Part shown: positions 12,793 to 20,500 of the stretch, piece after piece
Numbering within the stretch: the first letter of the stretch is position 1
Layout of the letters: the number at the start of each line of letters is the position of its first letter
Assembly: GCF_900188405.1 (NCBI RefSeq)
Contig: NZ_FZOF01000001.1
Coordinates: forward strand, 558,001-622,000
DNA length: 64,000 bases
Origin: Actinacidiphila glaucinigra
GTDB taxonomy: Bacteria > Actinomycetota > Actinomycetes > Streptomycetales > Streptomycetaceae
Direction: 5' to 3'
Notes under the pieces: model-generated
What the model saw: only the letters and a program-made list of their open reading frames with translations
What the model was told of the DNA's origin: nothing
Database searches by the model: none
Translations under genes and position numbers: made by a program

Positions 12793-13917
12793 CTACCGGG
12801 CCCCGGGACCGGGACCGATGTCCTCGGCCCCGGGGGTGGCCTGCTCCCGGTCCGGGGCCTCGGCAAGGCCGGGGGCGGTGGCGGTGTTGATGCGCGGCAG
12901 GGCGTACGGGTGCTCGCGGCGCAGCCAGTCGATCATGTGCTCCCGCACCACGCAGCGCACCGTCCAGATGTCGTCCGCGTCCTTCGCCGTGGCCAGGGCC
13001 CGCACCTCGATCGTGGACGGCGTGCTGTCCGTCACCACCAGGCCCCAGGCCCGGCCGTCCCACTGCTCGCACCCCTTGAGGACGTCGTGCAGGTGTTCGC
13101 GCATCAGGTCGACGGGTGTGGCGTGGTCCAGGTGGAAGTAGACGGTGCCGGTCATCCGGGCGTTGCCGCGGGACCAGTTCTCGAAGGGCTTGCTGGTGAA
13201 GTACGAGACCGGCATGGTGATCCGCCGCTCGTCCCAGGTGCGCACCACGAGGTAGGTGAGGGTGATCTCCTCCACCGTCCCCCATTCGCCCTCCACGACC
13301 ACCGCGTCGCCGATCCGGACCATGTCCCCGAAGGCGATCTGCAGCCCCGCGAAGAGGTTGCCCAGCGTCGACTGGGCGGCGATGCCGGCGACGATGCCGA
13401 TCACCCCGGCGGAGGCCAGCATGGAGGCGCCGAAGCCGCGCATCGCGGGGAAGGTCAGCAGCATGGCCGCGACCGCGACGACGCCGACGGCCGCGGTGAC
13501 CACCCGCTGGATCAGCGTCACCTGCGTCCGCACCCGCCGCACCCGCGCCGCGTCCTGGGCGGCGGACGCGTACCGCGAGTAGGACGCCTCCACCACGGCG
13601 GCCGCGACCCTGACGATCAGCCAGGCACAGGCCCCGATCAGCACCAGCGTCAGTACCTGCCCGATCCCGCGGGTGTGGCCGCGTGCCAGGTGCGCCTGCT
13701 CGTACGAGCCGCGCAGCAGCGAACCGCAGATCACCAGCTGGAGCGGCAGCCGCGCGCGCCGCAGCAGGTTCCACAGCGGGGTCTCCGGGTGCCGGGCGTC
13801 CGCCCGGCGCAGAGCGTGGTCCACGGCCCAGCCCACGGCGAGCGTGACGACGAGGGAGCCGCCCACCACGCCGAGCGGTCGTATGACGGAATCCATGTCT
13901 TCGACGGTAACGGGCAT
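12793..13917 (-). CDS. MscS-type mechanosensitive ion channel
   Basis: A channel of about 374 residues. Three to four membrane segments cover residues about 10-190, the pore-lining helix region reads FPAMRGFGASMLASAGVIG, and the MscS beta domain follows with TLGNLFAGLQIAFGDMVRIGD, VVVEGEWGTVEEITLTYLVV and the phosphate-like loop. It opens under membrane tension to release solutes. The start is uncertain: M at 13917 (MPVTVEDMDS) or at 13896 (MDSVIRPLG) are both reasonable, and an earlier one at 13983 would run into the divergent gene. It converges on the antiporter gene with only 17 bases between stops. Confidence 0.9.
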   Translation of the reverse strand: MPVTVEDMDSVIRPLGVVGGSLVVTLAVGWAVDHALRRADARHPETPLWNLLRRARLPLQLVICGSLLRGSYEQAHLARGHTRGIGQVLTLVLIGACAWLIVRVAAAVVEASYSRYASAAQDAARVRRVRTQVTLIQRVVTAAVGVVAVAAMLLTFPAMRGFGASMLASAGVIGIVAGIAAQSTLGNLFAGLQIAFGDMVRIGDAVVVEGEWGTVEEITLTYLVVRTWDERRITMPVSYFTSKPFENWSRGNARMTGTVYFHLDHATPVDLMREHLHDVLKGCEQWDGRAWGLVVTDSTPSTIEVRALATAKDADDIWTVRCVVREHMIDWLRREHPYALPRINTATAPGLAEAPDREQATPGAEDIGPGPGAR

Positions 13918-13963
13918 GATGGAGCCCGTACCCGACCGTGCGCCGATCATGGGAAGTGAAATT

Positions 13964-14563
13964 GTGAGCTCCGGCATGACCATCGTGCTGTTCCACTCGG
14001 CCTACGGACTCCGTCCCGCCGTGCACGCCGCCGCGGACCGGCTGCGGGCGGCCGGCCACGAGGTGCACGTGCCCGACCTCTACGAGGGCCGCACAGCGGA
14101 CACCGTCGAGGAGGGCATGGCGATCAAGGACGAGATCGGCCGCGACGAACTGCTGATGCGCGCCGTCACCGTCTCCGGACCGCTCTCCGACCGCGGCCTG
14201 GTCTACGCCGGGTTCTCGCTGGGCGGTTCCATCGCGCAGAACCTCGCCCTCGCCGACGAGAGGGCCCGCGGCCTCCTGCTTCTGCACGGCACCTCCGACA
14301 TCGCCGACGACGCGGCCACCGAGCTCCCCGTCCAGCTGCACGTCGCCGAGCCCGACCCCTTCGAGCCCGACGACTGGCTGAACGCCTGGTACCTGCGCAT
14401 GCGCAAGGCGGGCGCCGACGTGGAGATCCACCGCTACCGCGGCGCCGGCCACCTCTTCACCGACCCCGACCTCGACGACTACGACGAGGAGGCGGCCGAG
14501 CAGGCCTGGGCGGTCGCCCTGGACTTCCTCGCGGACCTCGCGGCGGAGGCCGGGGAGGGGTAA
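13964..14563 (+). CDS. Dienelactone hydrolase family protein
   Basis: A 199-residue alpha/beta hydrolase. It starts on the typical strand IVLFHSAYGLRPAVH. The nucleophile elbow is usually GxCxG in dienelactone hydrolases; here it reads YAGFSLGGSIAQ, so the nucleophile is Ser. Acid and base are likely the Asp after HVAEPDPFEPDDW and the His in YRGAGHLFTD. The substrate is unknown. GGGAAG at 13951 is spaced seven bases from GTG 13964, which is why I prefer it over ATG 13976; that ATG gives the same domain without four residues. Confidence 0.85.
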   Translation: MSSGMTIVLFHSAYGLRPAVHAAADRLRAAGHEVHVPDLYEGRTADTVEEGMAIKDEIGRDELLMRAVTVSGPLSDRGLVYAGFSLGGSIAQNLALADERARGLLLLHGTSDIADDAATELPVQLHVAEPDPFEPDDWLNAWYLRMRKAGADVEIHRYRGAGHLFTDPDLDDYDEEAAEQAWAVALDFLADLAAEAGEG

Positions 14564-14590
14564 CCCCGTTGCGCGCGAGGGCCGTTGTCA

Positions 14591-15067
14591 GTGCCCGCTG
14601 AGATCATCCGGGACATGGGTGTTCTCTACGGGTACTACTCCGCCACCGACGACAAGGACGCCGCCCGCGCCGTGGTCCGCGAGTTCCGCCGGGCCGAGTC
14701 CGGCGGCCGGGACCAGCACGTGACCCAGGGCATCGACCCGGTGGTGGAGTTGCTCCCCGCGGAGGTCCTCATCACCGGCCGCGCCCCCGAGGACGTACGT
14801 TCCGACCCGCGCCGCGGCGCCCTGGTGGGGGTGGCCGGTGAGGGCAGGGTCGTCGCGGTCTCGCTCACCGACAGCTTCCGCGACGCGCTCGCCGCCTTCG
14901 ACGCGGATCTGCTCGACGACGTCGCCATGGGGTGGTCCCGCAGCTCCGGAGGCCTCCACGGCGTCCACGGCCCCGACGTCCTCGGGCTGTTCCTCAAGGA
15001 GCTCGCCGGGCTGGCCGGCCGCGCGTCGGCGGACGGCCGGCGCCTCTACTGCTGGATACGCCCCTGA
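14591..15067 (+). CDS. Conserved actinobacterial protein of unknown function
   Basis: A 158-residue soluble, acidic protein (GVLYGYYSATDDKDAARAVV ... GRRLYCWIRP). I do not recognise a catalytic motif. The tone of the sequence (a short protein starting GVLYGYYSA, with LTDSFRDALAAFD) resembles small DUF proteins that read another protein's surface, but that is a guess. GAGGG lies nine bases before GTG 14591; ATG 14615 is the alternative start and probably the beginning of the conserved part. The 3' end overlaps the convergent membrane gene by 22 bases. Confidence 0.7.
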   Translation: MPAEIIRDMGVLYGYYSATDDKDAARAVVREFRRAESGGRDQHVTQGIDPVVELLPAEVLITGRAPEDVRSDPRRGALVGVAGEGRVVAVSLTDSFRDALAAFDADLLDDVAMGWSRSSGGLHGVHGPDVLGLFLKELAGLAGRASADGRRLYCWIRP

Positions 15068-15426
15068 GCGAGGGCCGCGCTGCGCGGCCCGGCGGCCGCG
15101 GCGAGCAGCAGGAGGGCGGCCGAGGGCAGGAACACGTACATCGCGATCACCGCGCCGATGACCGACCAGGAGACCAGCGCCAGCGCGATGACGACGCAGG
15201 CCTGGGCGAAGGCCTTGGGGAACCGCCCCAGGAGCGGCGGCAGCACCAACGGCACGACGGTCAGCACGAAGAAGCCGCCGTAGTAGCCGTCCAGTCCGTG
15301 GAGCAGCCCGGGCACCGCCGCGGCCGGCGCCCCCACCGCGAGCGCCCACTGACGGCGCCCGATCCCCGACCGTGCGTCCGGCCGCGTTGCCGGCCGCGCG
15401 TCCGGCCTCCCCGCCCCAGCCCCCAT
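15046..15426 (-). CDS. Small integral membrane protein, unknown function
   Basis: A 126-residue protein with a basic, Gly/Arg/Pro-rich N-terminus of about 25 residues and four hydrophobic segments (ALAVGAPAAAVPGLL, GFFVLTVVPLVLPPLLG, ACVVIALALVSWSVIGAVIA, SAALLLLAAAA). ATG 15426 is chosen because AAGGGG lies five bases upstream; a longer version starting at 15471 is possible. No family motif is apparent. The gene converges on its neighbour and is probably transcribed alone. Confidence 0.65.
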   Translation of the reverse strand: MGAGAGRPDARPATRPDARSGIGRRQWALAVGAPAAAVPGLLHGLDGYYGGFFVLTVVPLVLPPLLGRFPKAFAQACVVIALALVSWSVIGAVIAMYVFLPSAALLLLAAAAGPRSAALAQGRIQQ

Positions 15427-15560
15427 GACCGCCCCTTCCCCCGTGGCGAACACCGCTTTGAACGCGTTCAACCTAGCGGATCGCGGCCCGGCTCCGTGCC
15501 GGCGACCGAACGTGGCGACGGCTGTTGCCGTTCCCGGGACGGCCGGGGTGCAATGGGCGC

Positions 15561-16199
15561 ATGGAAGACCTGACCTCGATCGCCGCCGCCCTGGCCGAGG
15601 TCGGCCCCCGTCTCAAGCGCCTGCGCACGCAGCGGGGTGTCACGCTGGCCGCGCTGTCCGAGGCCACGGGCATCTCCACGAGCACGCTGTCCCGCCTGGA
15701 GACCGGCCGGCGCCGTCCCAGCCTCGAACTCCTCCTCCCGATCGCCCAGGCCCACCGCGTGCCGCTGGACGAACTCGTCGGCGCCCCCGAGGTCGGCGAC
15801 CCCCGGGTCCGCCTCAGGCCCCGCCGTGTGAACGGCCGTACCGTCCTGCCACTGACCCGGCAGCCGGGCTCCCCGCAGGCGTGGAAGGTCGTCATCCCGG
15901 CGGGCCAGTGCGAGCCCGACCTCCGCGTGCACGAGGGCTACGAGTGGCTGTACGTGCTCTCCGGACGCCTGCGCCTCCTGCTGGGCGACCGCGAGGCCGT
16001 CCTCGGCGTCGGCGAGGCCGCCGAGTTCGACACCCGGCTGCCCCACTGGTTCGGCAGCGCCGACGACCGATCCGTCGAGATCCTCAGCCTCTTCGGCAGC
16101 CAGGGCGAACGAATGCACGTCCGTGCGAGGCCCGGCCGGGGGAGTGGGGGTGACGACGGTGACGCCGCATCCGCGGGGCACACGGCACCCGGCACCTGA
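15561..16199 (+). CDS. XRE-family regulator with C-terminal cupin sensor domain
   Basis: A 212-residue transcription factor. Residues about 15-70 are an XRE helix-turn-helix (LKRLRTQRGVTLAALSEATG, then STSTLSRLETGRRRPSLELL). Residues about 115-185 are a cupin barrel ([50 protein letters not shown]) that normally binds a small ligand and sets DNA binding. The targets are not evident; the flanking genes show no clear metabolic link. The ATG has no good ribosome site and follows CAATGG, so a leaderless mRNA is possible. Confidence 0.9.
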   Translation: MEDLTSIAAALAEVGPRLKRLRTQRGVTLAALSEATGISTSTLSRLETGRRRPSLELLLPIAQAHRVPLDELVGAPEVGDPRVRLRPRRVNGRTVLPLTRQPGSPQAWKVVIPAGQCEPDLRVHEGYEWLYVLSGRLRLLLGDREAVLGVGEAAEFDTRLPHWFGSADDRSVEILSLFGSQGERMHVRARPGRGSGGDDGDAASAGHTAPGT

Positions 16200-16335
16200 A
16201 CGGGTGGTGCGGGCGAACGCCCCGTACGAGCGCGACTTGGAGGCGTGACCCGGGGCGTCTTCACGGCGGGGCGACGTCGCCGGACGCTCGTCCGGCGGAG
16301 CCGCTAGGATCGGCGTATGACGTCACATCAGGCGG

Positions 16336-16821
16336 ATGCCGCGTAGGTCGCCGCGCGAGGTGCGGGCCGCCGGGTCCGCTGAGCCGGGCCATGGTGCGGT
16401 GAGCTCGCTGCTCATCGGCACATGTCCGGGGCAGCCGGTGTGCGTTGCCGTTCACACCTACCTTTTCGTCGACGGTCTCGACGTGGTCGCGCGCAGCGAC
16501 AGCAGGATGGCGGGCCTCGATCCGCGACGGCTGCTCCGGCCGGGCGGGCCGCTCCACCCGGCGGACATGCCGCGTGAGGTCGAGGTGGCGGCCGAGGAGC
16601 GGCCCGAGCCGGGGCCGGACAGGCTGAGCATCCGGGTCCGGCTCCGGGGCGGAACGGTCATCTGGTCCGGTCTGCTGTACCCCGGTGACGACGGCGGGGC
16701 CGTCGAGGAGGTGCGCTTCCGCCTGGAGCAGTACCTGGGCGAGATCGAGCGGGCCTACGCGGACGTCACCGCCGACCGGCGGGGCGCCCGTGCCTGGAGG
16801 CCGGTAGCGGGGGATTCCTGA
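16336..16821 (+). CDS. Hypothetical protein
   Basis: A 161-residue frame with normal Streptomyces codon use. The folded part appears to begin near GQPVCVAVHTYLFVDGLD and ends with a helix-rich region RFRLEQYLGEIERAYADV. I do not recognise the family. The start is unsure: ATG 16336 has a weak AGGCGG, and GTG 16399 would remove a disordered basic head. TAGGAT at 16305 and an ATG at 16317 that opens a 9-codon frame overlap this start. Confidence 0.55.
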   Translation: MPRRSPREVRAAGSAEPGHGAVSSLLIGTCPGQPVCVAVHTYLFVDGLDVVARSDSRMAGLDPRRLLRPGGPLHPADMPREVEVAAEERPEPGPDRLSIRVRLRGGTVIWSGLLYPGDDGGAVEEVRFRLEQYLGEIERAYADVTADRRGARAWRPVAGDS

Positions 16822-16975
16822 ACCGCCGGCCGGCCTTCCGACGGTGCCGGTCACCGCGGCCGGGGCGCGCCTCGGCCCATGCCCGGAGCCGACGCTGTGG
16901 CCTGTGCAGGTCACCGATGGCCCGACCGGAGGTCACGCAGTCGCCCGCCCCGCTTCGGGACGAAGAAGTCGTGAG

Positions 16976-17734
16976 CTAAAGGCCTTCGCGCTCGATCAGT
17001 GAGCCGTCGGAGCCGAGTGTGAAGAAGCGTGGCGGAGGCATGGCTTCCACGGCTCTGCGCAGCTCCGCCTCCGATTCCGAGGGATCGGGTTCCCGCGGGT
17101 TCCGCACATGGAATCCGTACAGCTCGATGGCGTCCGCGTCGACGTCATCGGGCTCGGTACGGCCCTCCTGGATGAAGCCGCAAAGCGCGCGTAGGGCGTC
17201 TTCGCCCAGATCCAGGGGGTGAAAGGGCAGGACGTACGGCTCTGCCTCCTCCCCAGGCCACGGGAGGACGTCGGCCGGGCGGTCTCCTGCCCAGTAGGGC
17301 AGCTCAAAGGGGAGCGGTTCGCCGATGTTCTCGATGATGCCGTTGTCCGGCGACAGACTCAGGGAGCGGACAAGGTGTCCGTCTTCCCACACCGCGAACG
17401 CGAGCCAGTCGACGACGCTGTGCATGGCGTGCAGAACAAGCCGTCGGCCGGCGCTCGCCGCCACGAGGTCTTCGGTGAGCTGGGAAGGGGCGTCGATCAT
17501 CACCCTCTGATCCGCGATGACCTCCACGCCCGGCCAACTGGCGGCGTACGCCGTGCCACTCGGGGGGTACACGCCGTCCGAGAGGGTCGAGCCCTCGCAC
17601 TCCTCGATCTCCCGGCCTGGGTAGAGCCGACGCATCATGGCGGCCGTCCGATCCAGGTCCGCCGGCCCTACTTGTCGCAACAACCCCGGTGCATCGCCGT
17701 CTGCGTACACCAGCAGCCCTGTCTTGGCTCCCAA
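16976..17734 (-). CDS. DUF6928-like protein
   Basis: A protein of about 252 residues beginning (M/L)GAKTGLLVYADGDAPGLLR, which resembles the start of the DUF6928 family as I remember it. Further segments include WPGVEVIADQRVMIDAPSQL and SVVDWLAFAVWEDGHLVRSL, a pattern for sensing or scoring proteins of unknown role. The TTG at 17734 is preferred because AGGGAGGGG lies just upstream and it gives the family-like N-terminus; ATG 17761 is the alternative. Base composition is slightly less GC-rich than in the flanking core genes. It opens the accessory-looking stretch up to 19.8 kb. Confidence 0.7.
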   Translation of the reverse strand: MGAKTGLLVYADGDAPGLLRQVGPADLDRTAAMMRRLYPGREIEECEGSTLSDGVYPPSGTAYAASWPGVEVIADQRVMIDAPSQLTEDLVAASAGRRLVLHAMHSVVDWLAFAVWEDGHLVRSLSLSPDNGIIENIGEPLPFELPYWAGDRPADVLPWPGEEAEPYVLPFHPLDLGEDALRALCGFIQEGRTEPDDVDADAIELYGFHVRNPREPDPSESEAELRRAVEAMPPPRFFTLGSDGSLIEREGL

Positions 17735-17932
17735 AACCCCTCCCTGGAGTGTTGGGCCCATGGTGGCGGACGCAACATAGCCGCACCCACTGACACGCGC
17801 CCAAAGCCGCAAGCGGACAGCACCGTTGCCTTTGGCGTGCGGGCCGCACGGGGTGGCATCAGCGGACCGGAAGGCCGGGTGTCCATCAGCGCTTGTGCCG
17901 CCGCTGACCGCGATCGAATCCTCGAGCTTGTG

Positions 17933-18056
17933 TCACCCCGCGAGTCCACCACCGTCGCGGAACCCGTCGGCGTCGAGCGCGGGCGGCGTCAACGCCGGTC
18001 GGCGGGGCGTGAGCTCCGGAGTCGCCGCTCAGCGGGCGGCGGCTCGGTAGACCGAT
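17933..18056. repeat. Decayed direct repeat, copy A
   Basis: This part of the 470-base gap between 17735 and 18208 matches 19655-19818 in order: TGTCACCC, CCGTCGCGG, CGTCAACGC, then GGGCGGCGGCTCGGTAGACC with 22 of 23 bases shared at the very end (18034-18056 against 19796-19818). In copy B that end is the 3' end of the secreted-protein gene at 19806, so copy A carries a relic of its last four codons. Nothing else recognisable lies in the gap. Confidence 0.6.
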
Positions 18057-18208
18057 TAGAGGGCCCACAAGCAGGCAAGGAGCCGGCCCGATTCGCGGCT
18101 GGCGTATGGGCCCCGATCTCTCGCCAAGGCAACTCCAGCCCAGAGCCGTTCCACCGACCTCACGCACGAGTTTCCCCCGGTGCCAGCAGCCGCTGGTAGA
18201 ACACGCCC

Positions 18209-18661
18209 ATGACGTTCAGATTTGAAGCACTCATCGCGTGCGGGTTCGACGATCCCGAGCAGGACGGCACCATGATCGCTGGGATTGCCGAGTCGGACGA
18301 CGAGGAGGACTTCTCGCTTACGTTCATGTGTAACTTTGATGAGCCCGACGAACAGGACGTGCGTCTCGGCTTCGACTCGCACTGCGTTGTCACACCCGAC
18401 CAGAACACCGCGTACGGGTGTGTGCGCCAGGTCGAACTGGACGCCGATGTCTTGCGGATCACCTTGGACCCTGAGTCCGTGGATGCGCTGGGGCTGGAGG
18501 CCCCGATAGTCGAAGCTGTCCTACGAGCGCCGGCTCCGGAGGTGGCTCGCATGCTAGAAGTTCTTGCGCGCATCCTGACCTACGGGCGACCCGACGCCCG
18601 TCCCTTGGTGATCTCCCTGTCGGAGACGTCGTCAGGGCCGTTCCTGGGCCGTCCGAGGTGA
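18209..18661 (+). CDS. Imm10-like immunity protein (orphan)
   Basis: A 150-residue acidic protein starting MTFRFEALIACGFDDPEQDG, followed by DDEEDFSLTFMCNFDEPDEQ and CVRQVELDADVLRITLDPES. The pattern resembles the Imm10 family of polymorphic-toxin immunity proteins, recalled and not searched. Such proteins normally neutralise a cognate toxin encoded just upstream, but no toxin gene is visible within several kilobases, so it may be an orphan or a guard against neighbouring strains. The third codon position is less GC-biased than in core genes. The 3' end overlaps a degenerate repeat (18628-18700). Confidence 0.6.
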   Translation: MTFRFEALIACGFDDPEQDGTMIAGIAESDDEEDFSLTFMCNFDEPDEQDVRLGFDSHCVVTPDQNTAYGCVRQVELDADVLRITLDPESVDALGLEAPIVEAVLRAPAPEVARMLEVLARILTYGRPDARPLVISLSETSSGPFLGRPR

Positions 18662-18796
18662 AGCGACGTTGACCAGCGATGACAGCCAACGAGCACGTCT
18701 ACGCAGGTCAACGAGCCAGGGAGGTGGAAGTGAGCAGCTGAGGGGCTCGCTCACAACTTCCAGACGAACTGATCCGAACAGCCTTGGGAGGTAGGG

Positions 18797-19042
18797 ATGC
18801 GCTTCCTAATCAATGCCGACCGGCGCATGGTGGTGGTCTTCGAGCCGACCGCGGCTGAGTACGTGATGGAGCCAGGGAAGCACGTCGTCGTGGAGTGGTT
18901 CAATGGCGGCGATGACGGCATGGTCTCCTTTGAGGCTGAGGACTTCGTTGTACACGCGCCGAGCGGCGGCTGCACCAGGGCTTGGGACTACGAAGGAACT
19001 GAGATCTACATAGGACCCGAGTCAGGACCAGACGCACGCTGA
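18797..19042 (+). CDS. Small hypothetical protein, 81 residues
   Basis: The ATG follows GGGAGGTAGGG, a strong ribosome site. The product (MRFLINADRRMVVVFEPTAA ... ETEIYIGPESG style) looks like a compact beta-rich domain, with EPGKHVVVEWF and DFVVHAPSGGCTRAWDYEG. I know no family. Its low GC at third positions and its place beside the Imm10-like gene suggest recently acquired DNA. Confidence 0.6.
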   Translation: MRFLINADRRMVVVFEPTAAEYVMEPGKHVVVEWFNGGDDGMVSFEAEDFVVHAPSGGCTRAWDYEGTEIYIGPESGPDAR

Positions 19043-19158
19043 CCGCGCGTGCCACTCTCGCCAGAACGGGCGGGGAGCCAGGGGGAATCGCGGTATGCAG
19101 AGGGACGTGTGGCCCGATCCAGCCGAGGCTGGGAACCCAGAGGTCAGGCTCGTGGTGG

Positions 19159-19196
19159 TCCCACCTCGCTTCTGAAGCGGTGTCGCAAGGTGATGG
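19159..19196. repeat. tRNA 3'-half-like fragment, with a second copy at 19628-19665
   Basis: CTCGCTTCTGAAGCG followed by GTGTCGCAAGGT looks like an anticodon arm plus the start of a T arm. A second version at 19628-19665 has CTCGCTCCTAAAGCGAG followed by TGTCACCCTGCAAGTTGAAT. Neither has an acceptor stem or D arm, so they are not functional tRNA genes. They may be remnants of att sites. The rest of 19043-19342 shows nothing I can identify. Confidence 0.4.
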
Positions 19197-19342
19197 CCAG
19201 CGTGCGTCGACGATGTTGTGGATGCGTCGCTGCCGGGGGGTCGCTGGCCGCCGCGCAGGCTGCTGCTCAGACCGGCGATCAGGGCACCTGGTGCGCCGGC
19301 TCTCGCCTGCGCTACCGTCCGTGCCATCGCGGGGGTGAGGTA

Positions 19343-19651
19343 GTGGGGCGAAAGAGCAAGGTGCCAGGCATCATGCCCTGGTGGCTGTGGCTGATCTTTT
19401 GGGCGCAACTCGCGTTTGTGGCCTGGAACGTGATCCGGCCGACGGTTCACCCCAGCCTCGCCCTACTCGCCCCAGCCTTCTCCGGAACCGCACTCAAGTG
19501 GCACCAGAGCCGGACTCGGGTCACGTCCGCTGGAGTGGTGTATCGATGCGGCCGGCAGCCTGACCAGTCTTCACCCAGGGCGCGTGCCGCCGGACCCCGC
19601 CCGGGCAAGGAAACCCAGGTTGAACTCAGGACGGCCCCACCTCGCTCCTAA
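19343..19651 (+). CDS. Possible single-span membrane protein, 102 residues
   Basis: GTG 19343 opens VGRKSKVPGIMPWWLWLIFW, a basic head followed by one or two hydrophobic segments (WWLWLIFWAQLAFVAWNVI, LALLAPAFSGTAL) and a disordered basic tail rich in Arg and Pro. GGGGGTGAGG is just upstream, though closer than ideal. The tail runs into a tRNA-like repeat, so the 3' part may be accidental reading frame. Confidence 0.4.
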   Translation: MGRKSKVPGIMPWWLWLIFWAQLAFVAWNVIRPTVHPSLALLAPAFSGTALKWHQSRTRVTSAGVVYRCGRQPDQSSPRARAAGPRPGKETQVELRTAPPRS

Positions 19652-19654
19652 AGC

Positions 19655-19818
19655 GAGTGTCACCCTGCAAGTTGAATGCCGTCGCGGGGTCGTCCCTGGG
19701 CCGTGGAAGGTGGACCAGCGCTGACCAAGGTTGACAACCAGTGACAGCGTCAACGCTGGTCAGCGGGCCGTTCCGTCCGGAGCTGCAGCGCAGCCGGGCG
19801 GCGGCTCAGTAGACCGAT
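19655..19818. repeat. Decayed direct repeat, copy B, with TTGAC/TGACA iterons
   Basis: Matches copy A (17933-18056) and in part 18628-18700 (CCTGGGCCGT, AGGTG, TGACCA, TGACA). Between 19705 and 19765 the motif TGACC/TTGAC/TGACA recurs at short spacing, like recombinase or initiator arm sites. The repeat ends inside the last codons of the gene at 19806-20342. Confidence 0.55.
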
Positions 19819-20342
19819 ATGTGCACATGGTCGAAGTGGTTCTGCGTGATGGACCCGCGGTCCTCCATCAGCTTCCACCCCTGCTGCGGGAGCCGGCTGG
19901 ACCAGATGTGCTGCTCGTAGATGACGTACCAGATGCCGTATTCGCCCGCGTGCTCCCGCACCCAGGCCACGATGGCCTCGCCCAGGGCGTCGGGTTTGCC
20001 CGTGGCCTTCTCGCCGGCGGGCATCAGCATGAAGTCGCAGGCGCGGCCGAGGGGGTGTTCGCCGCCGCCGGCGATGCCGCCTTCCTCGCGGTAGCAGCCG
20101 GGGGCGCCCTCGAGGCCGCGGGGGCCGAACTCCTTGACGACGGCCTCGCGGACCGCCTCCATGCGCGCGGTGATGTGCCGGGGCCCGCGGGGTTGCTCCT
20201 TCGGCCAGTTGGCCGCGCGGACCTGCGCGGAGAGTGTGGGCCACGCTATTGCGGCCAGTACGAGGCCGCCGATCAGCAGCAGCCCGAATATGGTGCGCCG
20301 CTTGCCGCGGCGCGCGGTGTCCCGCCCCCTGGTGGTGTTCAT
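19806..20342 (-). CDS. Secreted ARB-07466-like (M15-type fold) protein
   Basis: A 178-residue protein with a basic N-terminus and one hydrophobic segment (TIFGLLLIGGLVLAAIAW), so it is a signal-anchored or secreted protein. The C-terminal domain, about residues 55-178, has EHPLGRACDFML and NHFDHVHISVY, in which His, Asp and His match the zinc ligands of the D-Ala-D-Ala carboxypeptidase-like M15 fold. It may trim peptidoglycan, or be an inactive relative. Its 3' end is the shared end of the repeats on its right-hand side. Confidence 0.8.
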   Translation of the reverse strand: MNTTRGRDTARRGKRRTIFGLLLIGGLVLAAIAWPTLSAQVRAANWPKEQPRGPRHITARMEAVREAVVKEFGPRGLEGAPGCYREEGGIAGGGEHPLGRACDFMLMPAGEKATGKPDALGEAIVAWVREHAGEYGIWYVIYEQHIWSSRLPQQGWKLMEDRGSITQNHFDHVHISVY

Positions 20343-20500
20343 CGCAAGCCAGAACGCTCGACCCTGGCCGGAAGTGCCCGGTTGAACGCCGGTCGACGGT
20401 GACGCGAATTACGCCCCGCCGGGGTTCGTCGCCGGGCACGCGAGCGTACGCTCCTGCGTTGACCCGGCAGACACGGACCAGCCCAGGAGGCACTGCACCG

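Noticed and set aside
10580..14452. 1290-codon minus-strand frame across rluD, the acetyltransferase, antiporter and hydrolase genes
   Set aside because: It crosses several well-supported plus-strand genes and part of an MscS gene in another frame, and its product has no known pattern.
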